From NCBI GenBank assembly GCA_902493895.1, contig CABUQW010000005.1:1-64000 (forward strand): a stretch of DNA of 64,000 nt, given 5' to 3'. This DNA comes from an uncultured Collinsella sp. Its GTDB lineage: Bacteria > Actinomycetota > Coriobacteriia > Coriobacteriales > Coriobacteriaceae. The notes beneath the pieces were generated by a model. The model saw only the letters and a program-made list of their open reading frames with translations. It was not told the DNA's origin and did no database searches. Below are positions 56,505 to 63,934 of the stretch, in pieces; position 1 is the first letter of the stretch; each line of letters begins with the position of its first letter. The translations under genes were made by a program, and so were the position numbers.

Positions 56505-58481
56505 TTACGCTCCATCCCGTGCATGCTCGGACTCAAACTCTTCAATCGCCGCCATAAACTGCTCGCCAAAGGCGTCGGCCTTTTTCTCGCCGATGCCGTT
56601 GACCTGGACAAGCTCGTCGCGCGTCTGCGGGCGCAGGCGGCACAGACCGCGCAGAGCCTTGTCGGAAAAGACCATGTACGGCGCCATCTCCAGCTCGGTC
56701 GAAATCTCCTTGCGCAGGGCACGCAGGCGCTCGAACAGCTCGGCATCGTCGCCCACGCGCGGGCGCTGATCCAGCTCGGCCTCCTCGCGCAGCAGATCCA
56801 CCGCACGGCGGGCGCGGGCCGAGGCCTTGCGCTTGGACGCGCGACGCTTAACGGTAAAGGCGAACGCCTCGTCCTCGACCTCGCTGGCACGCGGACCCAG
56901 CCCCACGACCGGGTACTGCCCCTGCGAGGTGGCCAAGTAACCGCGTCCGCACAGCTGGCCGATGATGTCCTTGATGCGCCCGACCGATTCGCTCGACAGC
57001 TCACCGTAGCCGTGGTCCTCGTCCAGATGCATCTGGCGAATGCGCTCGGTATTGCCGCCGTGGAGCACGTCGGCGATCAGCGACTTGCCAAAGCGCATAG
57101 GACGCGTGGCCACATAGTGCACGGCGGCGCGAGCCATATCGGTGACGTCCTCGACCTCGAACTGCGTGAGACAGTTGCTGCAGTTGCCGCAGCCCTCGGC
57201 GTCGTCTGCCGTGCCGCCCGTGGCGGCCGCCGCATGCTCGGCCGCGGCCTCGTCGCCAAAGTAGCGCAGCATGTATTCGCGCAGGCAGCCGGTGGTATTG
57301 CAGTAGCCCTCCATCTGGCTGAGTAGGCGATAACGGTTCTGGAGCGCCCACGCGCGCTGCTCGTCGTCAAGCGCCTCATCGGCAGCATCGCCGCGATCGA
57401 TCAGAAAACGACGCATGCGAAAATCGTTGCCGTTCCACAGCAAGTGGCAGCTGGCCGGGTCGCCATCGCGGCCGGCGCGACCAGCCTCCTGGTAGTAGGC
57501 CTCGATGCTCTCGGGCACGTTGTTGTGGATCACGTAGCGCACGTTGGGCTTGTCGATGCCCATGCCAAAGGCGTTGGTGGCAACCATCACCTGAATGTCG
57601 TCGTCGATAAAAGCGCGCTGGCTTTGCCGGCGAACGTCGTTGCCCATGCCGGCATGGTAGCGGCCCACGCGAATGCCGCTGGGGCCCAGTGCCTCGGCAA
57701 GCTCCGCGGCCAGCGCGTCGACCGTCTTGCGGGTCGAGCAATACACGATGCCGCTCTCGCTCGAATGCGCGATCACGTAGTCGCGCACCCAGGCGGTCTT
57801 GGCCTTGTCGCCCATCTCCTCGCAACCAAAGTAGAGGTTCTTGCGATCGAAGCCCGTCACCACCGTCGCCGGGTTTTGCAGGCCGAGCATTTGCTGGATA
57901 TCGGCGCGTACACGCTCGGTCGCCGTGGCGGTAAAGGCCGCCACGATGGGGCGCCGCGGCAGCGAATCGATAAACTCACGAATCTGCAGGTAAGCGGGAC
58001 GAAAATCCTGGCCCCACTGGCTCACGCAGTGGGCCTCGTCAATGGCCACGAGCGGCACGCCAATGCCACCGTCCGCCGCGGCTTCCTGCACAAAGGCTAA
58101 AAAGCGCGGCTCGAGCAGACGCTCGGGTGCCACATACATAAGCTGATAGCGGCCCTCGCGCGCCCGCTTGAGCACGGTGTTTTGCTGGGCCGGAGTAAGA
58201 CTGGAGTTGAGATAGCTGGGGCGCGCACCCGCCGCGAGCAGCGCGCGGGTCTGGTCCTCCATAAGCGACAGCAACGGGCTCACCACAAAGGTGATGCCGG
58301 GCAGCATGAGCGCGGGCACCTGGTAGCAAATGGACTTGCCGGCGCCTGTGGGCATAACGCCGAGCGCATCGCGGCCGGCAAGAATCGCATCCACCATGCG
58401 GTCCTGCCCCGGGCGAAACGAGGTGTAGCCAAAATAGGCGCCGAGCGTGTCGAGCGCCATCTGCTGCATGCTATCGGTCAT
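56505..58481 (-). CDS. recQ: ATP-dependent DNA helicase RecQ
   Basis: A 3'-5' helicase for recombination and replication repair. Helicase motifs: GQDRMVDAILAGRDALGVMPTGAGKSICYQVPAL (0/I), FVVSPLLSLMEDQ, AIDEAHCVSQWGQDFRPAY (II, DEAH), FTATAT, then IVYCSTRKTVD, VMVATNAFGMGIDKPNVRYVIH and YYQEAGRAGRDG (VI). The zinc-binding cysteines are in CNTTGCLREYMLRYFGDE and GCGNCSNC. The C terminus has the RQC and HRDC regions (YMVFSDKALRGLCRLRPQTRDELVQVNGIG). The 658 aa are normal. The start ATG could be at either of two in-frame positions near the N terminus. It ends 2 nt before gntR. Confidence 0.96.
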   Translation of the reverse strand: MTDSMQQMALDTLGAYFGYTSFRPGQDRMVDAILAGRDALGVMPTGAGKSICYQVPALMLPGITFVVSPLLSLMEDQTRALLAAGARPSYLNSSLTPAQQNTVLKRAREGRYQLMYVAPERLLEPRFLAFVQEAAADGGIGVPLVAIDEAHCVSQWGQDFRPAYLQIREFIDSLPRRPIVAAFTATATERVRADIQQMLGLQNPATVVTGFDRKNLYFGCEEMGDKAKTAWVRDYVIAHSSESGIVYCSTRKTVDALAAELAEALGPSGIRVGRYHAGMGNDVRRQSQRAFIDDDIQVMVATNAFGMGIDKPNVRYVIHNNVPESIEAYYQEAGRAGRDGDPASCHLLWNGNDFRMRRFLIDRGDAADEALDDEQRAWALQNRYRLLSQMEGYCNTTGCLREYMLRYFGDEAAAEHAAAATGGTADDAEGCGNCSNCLTQFEVEDVTDMARAAVHYVATRPMRFGKSLIADVLHGGNTERIRQMHLDEDHGYGELSSESVGRIKDIIGQLCGRGYLATSQGQYPVVGLGPRASEVEDEAFAFTVKRRASKRKASARARRAVDLLREEAELDQRPRVGDDAELFERLRALRKEISTELEMAPYMVFSDKALRGLCRLRPQTRDELVQVNGIGEKKADAFGEQFMAAIEEFESEHARDGA

Positions 58482-58572
58482 GGTTTCCTAACGTCCAAGT
58501 CATCTGCCGCCGATTATACGCCGCCACGCGGACCGGCGTCGCCCGGCTGTCAGCCACGCTCATTCTGCGGGT

Positions 58573-58626
58573 AGTCATTGGGGACGTTCTTGAATGACCA
58601 GTCGTTTAAGAACGTCCCCAACGACT
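58573..58626. repeat. Facing pair of GGGGACGTTC-family palindromic repeats
   Basis: Two copies (58573-58598 and 58600-58626) face each other, giving a ~54-bp perfect-looking inverted repeat AGTCATTGGGGACGTTCTT.../...AAGAACGTCCCCAACGACT. A single copy is at 37334-37360. It forms one part of the 333-bp gap between recQ and gntR, with the structured element and hairpin that follow. Confidence 0.85.
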
Positions 58627-58676
58627 AGTCTCTTGACAAGCGCGGAAACGTCGCTGGTTGAGCATAAGTCAGCGAA

Positions 58677-58773
58677 AACGCCCCTAAGCGAGCAAGGTGA
58701 CGTGAAAGAGGAGGGAAGCGTACTTCGGTACGCGACCGACGATTGAACGTCAGATTGCCGCTTAGGGGCGTTT
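58677..58773. repeat. Structured ~97-bp element, copy 2
   Basis: Outer arms ACGCCCCTAAGCG (58678-58690) and CGCTTAGGGGCGT (58760-58772), inner TGACGT/ACGTCA, and a central hairpin GCGTACTTCGGTACGC (58718-58733) with a C(UUCG)G loop. The core (AAAGAGGAG...GCGTACTTCGGTACGC...CGACGATTGA) matches copy 1 at 34000-34092. Confidence 0.85.
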
Positions 58774-58786
58774 GCAGCGTCGACTA

Positions 58787-58814
58787 GTTACGCGGTTTGG
58801 TAAAACCGCGTAAC
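58787..58814 (-). terminator. Hairpin abutting the gntR stop codon
   Basis: GTTACGCGGTTT (58787-58798) pairs with AAACCGCGTAAC (58803-58814), the base next to the TAA stop of the gene. It is the same hairpin as at glmM (37374-37401) but with a 4-nt loop starting GG in place of GA. Confidence 0.7.
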
Positions 58815-59534
58815 TTACATGACCATAACGTAGCGCGATCCCACGTAGTACTGCTTACCCATCAGGACCGGCTCGCCGTTGGGGCCGGTAAAGCCGGCAC
58901 GCAGGTTGAGCAGCGGATCGTGCGGAGCAATGCCCAACTCGGCCGCCTGCTCGGTATTGGCACGAACGGCCTCGACCGTGCGGTAGCCAACCGAGACAAT
59001 CGGCGTTCCGCCAACACGCTCGACCTCGGCAAAAATCGACTTGTCCTCAAGATCGGCCGTCAACAGCTCACGGTAGGCGTCAAACGGCACAAAGATGTTC
59101 TCCTCAAAGATGGGCTCGCCGTCGGCTGTACGCACGCGCTTAATATGCAGCAGCAGCGCGTCCTTTTGCAGGCCAAAGAACTCCATCTCGTTTTGACGTG
59201 CCGGCACAATCTGGCGATCGACCACATGCGCGCCCGCCTTCATGCCATTATCGGCACACAGCGCGGTAAACGTCTGCAGCGTCGAAGCGTGGAACTGGCG
59301 GTTGATGTGCGGCGTGGAGACAAAGGTGCCACGGCCCTGCTGCTTAACCAGGTAGCCATCGGAGCACAGCTCCTCGACGGCGCGGCGCACCGTAATGCGG
59401 CTCACGTCGTACTGCTCGGCTAGCTCAAGCTCGGACGGAATACGCTCCTTGGGTGCATAAACACCTTTCTCGATCGCATCCTTGATTTCGTCGTAAATCT
59501 GCTGGTAAAGCGGTGCATTTTTGGGCGCAGGCAT
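58815..59534 (-). CDS. GntR/HutC-family transcriptional regulator with UTRA domain, copy 2
   Basis: A 239-residue regulator, paralogous to the one at 55747-56502. The DNA-binding part reads APLYQQIYDEIKDAIEKGVYAPKERIPSELELAEQYDVSRITVRRAVEELCSDGYLVKQQGRGTFV, followed by UTRA (IKRVRTADGEPIFEENIFVPF). The regulated genes are probably the PTS/SIS operon (61906 and beyond) or its own promoter; an imperfect dyad at 59566-59589 lies just upstream. The stop is abutted by a terminator-like hairpin. Confidence 0.92.
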   Translation of the reverse strand: MPAPKNAPLYQQIYDEIKDAIEKGVYAPKERIPSELELAEQYDVSRITVRRAVEELCSDGYLVKQQGRGTFVSTPHINRQFHASTLQTFTALCADNGMKAGAHVVDRQIVPARQNEMEFFGLQKDALLLHIKRVRTADGEPIFEENIFVPFDAYRELLTADLEDKSIFAEVERVGGTPIVSVGYRTVEAVRANTEQAAELGIAPHDPLLNLRAGFTGPNGEPVLMGKQYYVGSRYVMVM

Positions 59535-59565
59535 ATCTAATCACTCTTATCGAAATATTGAAATA

Positions 59566-59589
59566 ACTAATACGTATATAACGTCTAGT
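59566..59589 (-). promoter_or_regulatory. Imperfect dyad upstream of gntR copy 2
   Basis: ACTAATACGTAT/ATAACGTCTAGT (59566-59589) form a weak dyad with about 9 of 12 matching positions, 32 bp upstream of the gene. It could be an autoregulatory site but is only suggestive. Confidence 0.3.
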
Positions 59590-59626
59590 TTCATGTTACC
59601 TCATATTGATAAAACGATACACCCTC

Positions 59627-59676
59627 CCTACCAAAAAGCGACAGCTTCATTTTGGCAGGTTTTATCTGGGTAAACG
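59627..59676 (+). repeat. 50-bp dispersed hairpin repeat, copy 4
   Basis: It runs from CCTACCAAAAAGCGACAG to GGTTTTATCTGGGTAAACG, the same unit as at 2317-2366, and lies between gntR copy 2 and the YitT gene. It is the most diverged of the copies (two substitutions in the GGGACAGG part). Confidence 0.8.
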
Positions 59677-59753
59677 AAAGTCCCTCGAAAGCAACGGGGC
59701 TTTCGTGGGGCTCATACGGAAGGATTGCGCCAGGCCGGCAAAATGCCAAAACC

Positions 59754-60761
59754 CTACTTGCCGTCGTCCTGCTGCAGGCTATCCTGCTCGCTGAGGCGCG
59801 CCTGCCTGCTGGCCATGCGTGCGGGCTTGTCGGGATCGGGAACGGCCGTGGGCATGGGCTCGTCGACATGACCGCCCCACCAGCCGCCCACAAAGTTGAG
59901 CGTGTGGAACACATTGATCACGGCGCCGGGATCAATGTCGCACACCAGCTTGATAATGTCCTGGCTCTCATAGGTCGATACAACGGCGTGCAGCAGGTAC
60001 ATCTTCTCGCGGCTGTATCCGCCGATGACCTCAGCGCAGCTAATGCCGTGCTGAAAATGGTCAACATAGGCGGTCATGACCTCGTCTGCCTTACGCGTCG
60101 TGATCTGCAGCGTCACGCGGTCGTAACGACGATAGAAACTGTCGATGGTCTTGGTCGAAATAAACTGGAACACGATGGAGTACGCCGCCTTGTCCCAGCC
60201 AAACATAAAGCCAAAGATCGCCAGGATAAAGCAGTTGAAACCAAAGATGACGCCCCAGATGGTCTTGCCCGTGTGGTTGGAAACCCACAGCGCGATAAAG
60301 TCGGTGCCGCCAGTGGATGCGCCGGATTTAAGCGCGATGGCAGCGCCCAGACCCGAGACCACGCCGCCAAAAATGATGAGCATGATCTTGTCGCCCAAAA
60401 ACGGAGCGAAGTGAAAGACGTTGAGAAACAGCGATGAGAGCACGACCTGCATCATCGAGAAGATGACGAAGCGCTTGCTAATGCCGCTCCAACATAGGAG
60501 CGCCACGGGGATGTTGAGCGCGAGCATACCGAGCGAGATGTCGATGTGAACGCCGCCGAGCGAGGTAACGCGATCGAGCAGGACCGCGACGCCGGTAAGA
60601 CCGCTCGGAAGCAGGTCGGCGGGCTGGATGAACGCCTGGATCAGGAATGTCTGGAGAACGGCGGAAATGGTGACCGCCACGGCGGTAATAGCGCGGCGGA
60701 CGATGGTGAGGCGGCCGAGTACGAGCACGCGGTCCGTGAGCTGATCGATGGCGTTCGCCAC
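59754..60761 (-). CDS. YitT-family membrane protein (YitT/DUF2179), 335 aa
   Basis: The N-terminal half holds about five membrane helices (ITAVAVTISAVLQTFLIQAF; LPSGLTGVAVLL; GMLALNIPVALLCW; FVIFSMMQVVLSSLFL; IMLIIFGGVVSGLGAAIALKSGASTGGTDFIAL), the YitT core, and the C-terminal half contains a DUF2179-like domain (DRVTLQITTRKADEVMTAYVDHFQHGISCAEVIGGYSREKMYLLHAVVSTYE). Function is unknown. I chose the GTG at 60759-60761 because AAAGGAGCCCGC precedes it; the longer frame reaches upstream without a ribosome site. It is a lone gene on the minus strand. Confidence 0.82.
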   Translation of the reverse strand: MANAIDQLTDRVLVLGRLTIVRRAITAVAVTISAVLQTFLIQAFIQPADLLPSGLTGVAVLLDRVTSLGGVHIDISLGMLALNIPVALLCWSGISKRFVIFSMMQVVLSSLFLNVFHFAPFLGDKIMLIIFGGVVSGLGAAIALKSGASTGGTDFIALWVSNHTGKTIWGVIFGFNCFILAIFGFMFGWDKAAYSIVFQFISTKTIDSFYRRYDRVTLQITTRKADEVMTAYVDHFQHGISCAEVIGGYSREKMYLLHAVVSTYESQDIIKLVCDIDPGAVINVFHTLNFVGGWWGGHVDEPMPTAVPDPDKPARMASRQARLSEQDSLQQDDGK

Positions 60762-60899
60762 GCGGGCTCCTTTCGAAGGCAAATCTAGTTGTGAGGCATG
60801 CCGGCGATTGTAGCACGGAGCGTGCGAGGGCGCTTCAATTCGCCCTCCCTCGACAACCAAAACGGGACCAGCAACCCCACGACCAAAGGCCCAAATTAC

Positions 60900-61018
60900 A
60901 AGTGAGTAGACTTTTTACGATCTGCCGAGCACACCCAAAACAGCCACCTCTGTGACCTGCGGTTTTACAGAGAAAGATATGCATTGTGCTCGGCCTGCGC
61001 CAAAAAGTCTACTCACTT
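60900..61018. repeat. Inverted-repeat unit with 34-bp arms
   Basis: Arms at 60900-60933 and 60985-61018 begin and end AAGTGAGTAGACTTTTT / AAAAAGTCTACTCACTT and share GCCGAGCACA at their inner ends; ~51 bp separate them. No gene lies in this 355-bp gap between the YitT gene and the HAD gene besides this unit. Confidence 0.8.
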
Positions 61019-61116
61019 AGCCCGAATCGAAGCCAAACGGATCAAAATCGAAACCAAATTGAGCGAGTCCACCGCAAAAAAACGTTTGAACCCGTGCTTC
61101 TCGCGGCAGATTGACA

Positions 61117-61746
61117 CTACAAAGTGGCCAAAATGTCGGACAGGTTGTCGATGACAACGTCGGCGGCGGACTGGTCCAGGTTAACGCCCTCGTGCGGACG
61201 CAGCGCCAAGACGCGGGCGCCGGAGCGCTTGCCGGCCTCGATCCCCAAAGGCGAATCCTCGATAACCAGGCACTCGGCAGGCTCCACCCCCAGCGCCTCC
61301 ATGGCACGCAGGTAGATCTCGGGATCGGGCTTAAACGCACTGCACTCGTGGCCGCTGATGGTGTAATCCAGCACATCGGCAATGCCAGCGATCTCCACCA
61401 GCTCGTCAATGAGCTCGCGATAGGACGAGCTCGCGATGGCACACTTCACGCCACGCTCGTGCAGCTCGCGCATCACCGGCTCCGTCTGCTCGTTGAGCAG
61501 CTCGGCATACGGAACGGGGTGATCCGGGCTGTAGACCTGCTTGTACTCCACGCGCAGACGCTCGCGCAGCTCAACATCGTCGGGCACCAGCGCCTCCCAA
61601 ATGGCAGGCTCGTTAGACCCCGAAAGATCGGGGATCTCGTCAAAGTGGAACCCTTTCTCTTCCATAAACGCCACGCGACGACGGTTGTAGAACCACTCGG
61701 TATCGACCAGCACGCCGTCCATATCAAACAGCACCGCCTTGATCAT
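61117..61746 (-). CDS. HAD-superfamily hydrolase, beta-phosphoglucomutase-like
   Basis: A HAD phosphatase or phosphomutase of subfamily IA, 209 aa. Motif I FDMDGVLVDTEWFYNRR, motif II SSSYREL, motif III region KPDPEIYLRAMEALGV with Lys, and motif IV VIEDSPLGIEAG. The substrate is likely a sugar phosphate. I chose ATG 61744-61746, 8 nt after GGAGG; an ATG six nt upstream is too close to the ribosome site. It follows the SIS gene with a terminator between. Confidence 0.88.
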   Translation of the reverse strand: MIKAVLFDMDGVLVDTEWFYNRRRVAFMEEKGFHFDEIPDLSGSNEPAIWEALVPDDVELRERLRVEYKQVYSPDHPVPYAELLNEQTEPVMRELHERGVKCAIASSSYRELIDELVEIAGIADVLDYTISGHECSAFKPDPEIYLRAMEALGVEPAECLVIEDSPLGIEAGKRSGARVLALRPHEGVNLDQSAADVVIDNLSDILATL

Positions 61747-61761
61747 ACGCATCTCCTCCCA

Positions 61762-61806
61762 CCTGCCAAAAAGGGACAGGTTTATTTTGGTAGGTTTTAT
61801 CTGGGG
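61762..61806 (+). repeat. 50-bp dispersed hairpin repeat, copy 5
   Basis: It begins CCTGCCAAAAAGGGACAGG and ends GGTTTTATCTGGGG, 15 bp upstream of the HAD gene, so it lies in the leader of that gene. Same unit as at 2317-2366. Confidence 0.85.
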
Positions 61807-61845
61807 TTTTACGGCGCGACAGACGCACCCTCCCCAAAGCAAAAA

Positions 61846-61871
61846 GGGGACGGGGCACAAACCCCATCCCC
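61846..61871 (-). terminator. Terminator after the second SIS gene
   Basis: GGGGACGGGG (61846-61855) pairs with CCCCATCCCC (61862-61871), followed on the minus strand by TTTTTG, 35 bp past the stop. Confidence 0.75.
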
Positions 61872-61905
61872 TCTCAATCAACCCGTAAGGTCTACTTACT
61901 TGTGA

Positions 61906-62889
61906 TTAGTAGGAAAGCTTCCACATGTAGCGACGCATGGTCAGCGGGTGCTGACGGGCCTCGGCGATCTGGTTGCCGTACTCGCGCATAACGGCGAGGT
62001 GCAGCAGCGGGTTGAAGTAGGTGACGACGCTCGCGGGCACGGCGTCAGCCAGGCCGTAGTCCTTGGAGTCGATCAGAGCGACCTTGGCGCCCATGCGCTC
62101 AAGGAAGGTGAGGGCGCGGGCGTCCATCGGACGGGTAGCGCCATCGGACATGAAGAAGACGTAGGGCTTACCCTCGGTGGAAACCTCGAACGGGCCGTGG
62201 AAGTACTCGCCGGTGTTGTAGGCGGCGGCGTCGATCCACTGCATCTCGGTGAACAGGAAGGCGGCGTGAGAATAAGCCATCTTCTCGGAGGCACCGGAAG
62301 CCATGAAGTAGATCATCTTGTCGTCCTTGAAGTCCTCGGCGAACTTCTTGGCGAGCTTCTTGCAGTGCTGAGCGGCGTTCTCGCAGAGCTCGAAGACGTT
62401 GGTGAGGCCGGTGATCATGTCCTCGTAGTGGTCATAGCCCTCGGTCTGCTGAAGGATCTCGAGAGCAAGAGCGATGGCATAGCCGGGCTTCTCGCACTTG
62501 GCAGCGTAGTTGGCGTGGAAGCCGTGAACGATAACGTGGTCGGCGTCGACGGTCAGAGCGGAGCCAGCCTTGTTGGTGAGGGAGACGACCGGGCAGTTGT
62601 GCTTCTTGGCGGTCTTGTTGGCCTCGACGGTCTCGGGCGTGGAGCCACCGAGGGAGCAGGTGATCACGAAGGTGTGCTCGTTGACCCAGGAAGGCGTGTC
62701 GTAGTTGAACTCGTTAGCGGTGAAGATCTGAACGTTCAGCTTGTCCGTGTTGTTGGCCAGGAAGTACTTGGCGGGGTAGAGGTCGGACATGGAGGCACCG
62801 CAGCCGACGAAAGCGACGCTGTGGATCTCGTGGTTGGACAGGACGTCAGCGACGATCTGCTTAGGGAGGTTAAGGTCGATCTCGTACAT
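61906..62889 (-). CDS. SIS-domain sugar deglycase/isomerase (FrlB-like), copy 2
   Basis: A paralogue of the SIS protein at 54634-55602. Motifs: FVGCGASMSDLYPAKYFLANNTD, SLGGSTPETVEA (phosphosugar site), NTGEYFHGPFEVSTEGKPYV and the C terminus HPLTMRRYMWKLSY. Together with the mannose-family PTS genes directly upstream on the same strand, it fits a deglycase of a fructoselysine/glucoselysine-type Amadori compound; the precise substrate is inference. I start at ATG 62887-62889, which follows AAAGGA by 9 nt; the ATG nine bases earlier is too close to that site. A hairpin at 63023-63053 separates it from the IID gene. Confidence 0.85.
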   Translation of the reverse strand: MYEIDLNLPKQIVADVLSNHEIHSVAFVGCGASMSDLYPAKYFLANNTDKLNVQIFTANEFNYDTPSWVNEHTFVITCSLGGSTPETVEANKTAKKHNCPVVSLTNKAGSALTVDADHVIVHGFHANYAAKCEKPGYAIALALEILQQTEGYDHYEDMITGLTNVFELCENAAQHCKKLAKKFAEDFKDDKMIYFMASGASEKMAYSHAAFLFTEMQWIDAAAYNTGEYFHGPFEVSTEGKPYVFFMSDGATRPMDARALTFLERMGAKVALIDSKDYGLADAVPASVVTYFNPLLHLAVMREYGNQIAEARQHPLTMRRYMWKLSY

Positions 62890-62981
62890 CTGACACATTC
62901 CTTTCGATTTTTGCGGCGCCACATTGCCGGGCGCTCGCAGGGTTACCGTGGTTTGGACCGAGTCGCCGGCCCGTTGAGGAT

Positions 62982-63008
62982 GTGACAAAGGGGCTGTCCC
63001 ATTGTCAC
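62982..63008 (-). promoter_or_regulatory. Hairpin in the leader of the second SIS gene
   Basis: GTGACAAAGGGG (62982-62993) pairs with CCCATTGTCAC (62998-63008). It lies in the intercistronic gap between the PTS IID gene and the SIS gene and has no T-run, so it may affect processing or stability rather than termination. Confidence 0.45.
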
Positions 63009-63022
63009 GTATAGGGATGGAA

Positions 63023-63053
63023 GCCTGCCTGGGGTATGGGATGCCAGGCAGGC
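63023..63053 (-). terminator. Intercistronic hairpin after the PTS IID gene
   Basis: A 10-bp GCCTGCCTGG/CCAGGCAGGC stem (63023-63032 with 63044-63053), 35 bp past the IID stop. It lacks a strong T-run and could be a partial terminator or a processing site. Confidence 0.45.
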
Positions 63054-63087
63054 CCCCGGGGGAAAGCGGTTAGACGCTTGGTCGCGA

Positions 63088-63921
63088 CTAGGCCAGGATG
63101 CCGGCCGCGGAGAGGGCGATGCCGCCCACGATGGCGATCACGAGAAGCCAACCGGTGTTGACGTTCTTCTTGATGAGCCAGTACATAAGGCCGGTGAGGC
63201 CAAGGGAGATCATCTGGGGCATCATGCCGTCCAGGATGTCCTGGATAACGACGGTGCCCTCAGCGAACTGCAGCGGGGTGGTGGCGCCAATCAGCGTAGC
63301 GATCATGCCGCCCACGGACATAAGGCCCACGATGCCGCAGACATACATGAGCTTCTCCATGAGGTCGCCGCCCTGAAGCTTGCTCAGGTACTCGTGGCCG
63401 CCCTGATAGCCCATCTTGGCTGCGAACCAGGTGATCAGCACAGAGGGGACGATGGAGATGAGCATGGCCAGGATCGGGCCCATGATGGAGCCCTGCTGAG
63501 CCAGCTGAACGCCCAGGCCAAAGGCGATAACGCGGATGGTGCCCTGGAAGAAGGAGTCACCGATGCCGGAAAGCGGACCCATGAGGGAGGTCTTGACCGC
63601 GTTAATCGAATCGGGATCGAAGTTCTCGGGATCCTTGGCGTACTCCTCCTCCATGGAGGCGGAGAGACCCAGGATGAAAGCGCTCGTCTGCGGGGTGCAG
63701 TTGTAGAACGCCATGTGACGGTGGTAAGCCTCTTTCTTAGCAGCGAGCTGCTTGGGGTCGGACTCGTCCGGATAGAGGCGATCGAGCGTGGGAACCATGC
63801 CGTAGAGGAAGCCCATGTTCATCTGACGCTCGTAGTTCCAAGAGGCCTGGATGGCCCAGGAGCGCCAGAAGAACTGGCTGACCTTCTTGTTCAGGGACAC
63901 GTCCTTGGTTGCGGTTGCCAT
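63088..63921 (-). CDS. PTS mannose/fructose/sorbose family IID component
   Basis: It is the IID membrane subunit of a mannose-type phosphotransferase permease, 277 aa. Features: SLNKKVSQFFWRSWAIQASWNYERQMNMGFLYGMVPTLDRLY, RHMAFYNCTPQTSAFILGLSASMEE, NAVKTSLMGPLSGIGDSFFQGTIRVIAFGLGV, and the C-terminal helices (GLTGLMYWLIKK; WLLVIAIVGGIALSAAGIL). I chose ATG 63919-63921, which has AAGGAGGAACACACT upstream; the longer frame lies mostly in the end of the previous gene. It follows that gene closely and precedes the second SIS gene. Confidence 0.93.
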   Translation of the reverse strand: MATATKDVSLNKKVSQFFWRSWAIQASWNYERQMNMGFLYGMVPTLDRLYPDESDPKQLAAKKEAYHRHMAFYNCTPQTSAFILGLSASMEEEYAKDPENFDPDSINAVKTSLMGPLSGIGDSFFQGTIRVIAFGLGVQLAQQGSIMGPILAMLISIVPSVLITWFAAKMGYQGGHEYLSKLQGGDLMEKLMYVCGIVGLMSVGGMIATLIGATTPLQFAEGTVVIQDILDGMMPQMISLGLTGLMYWLIKKNVNTGWLLVIAIVGGIALSAAGILA

Positions 63922-63934
63922 AGTGTGTTCCTCC

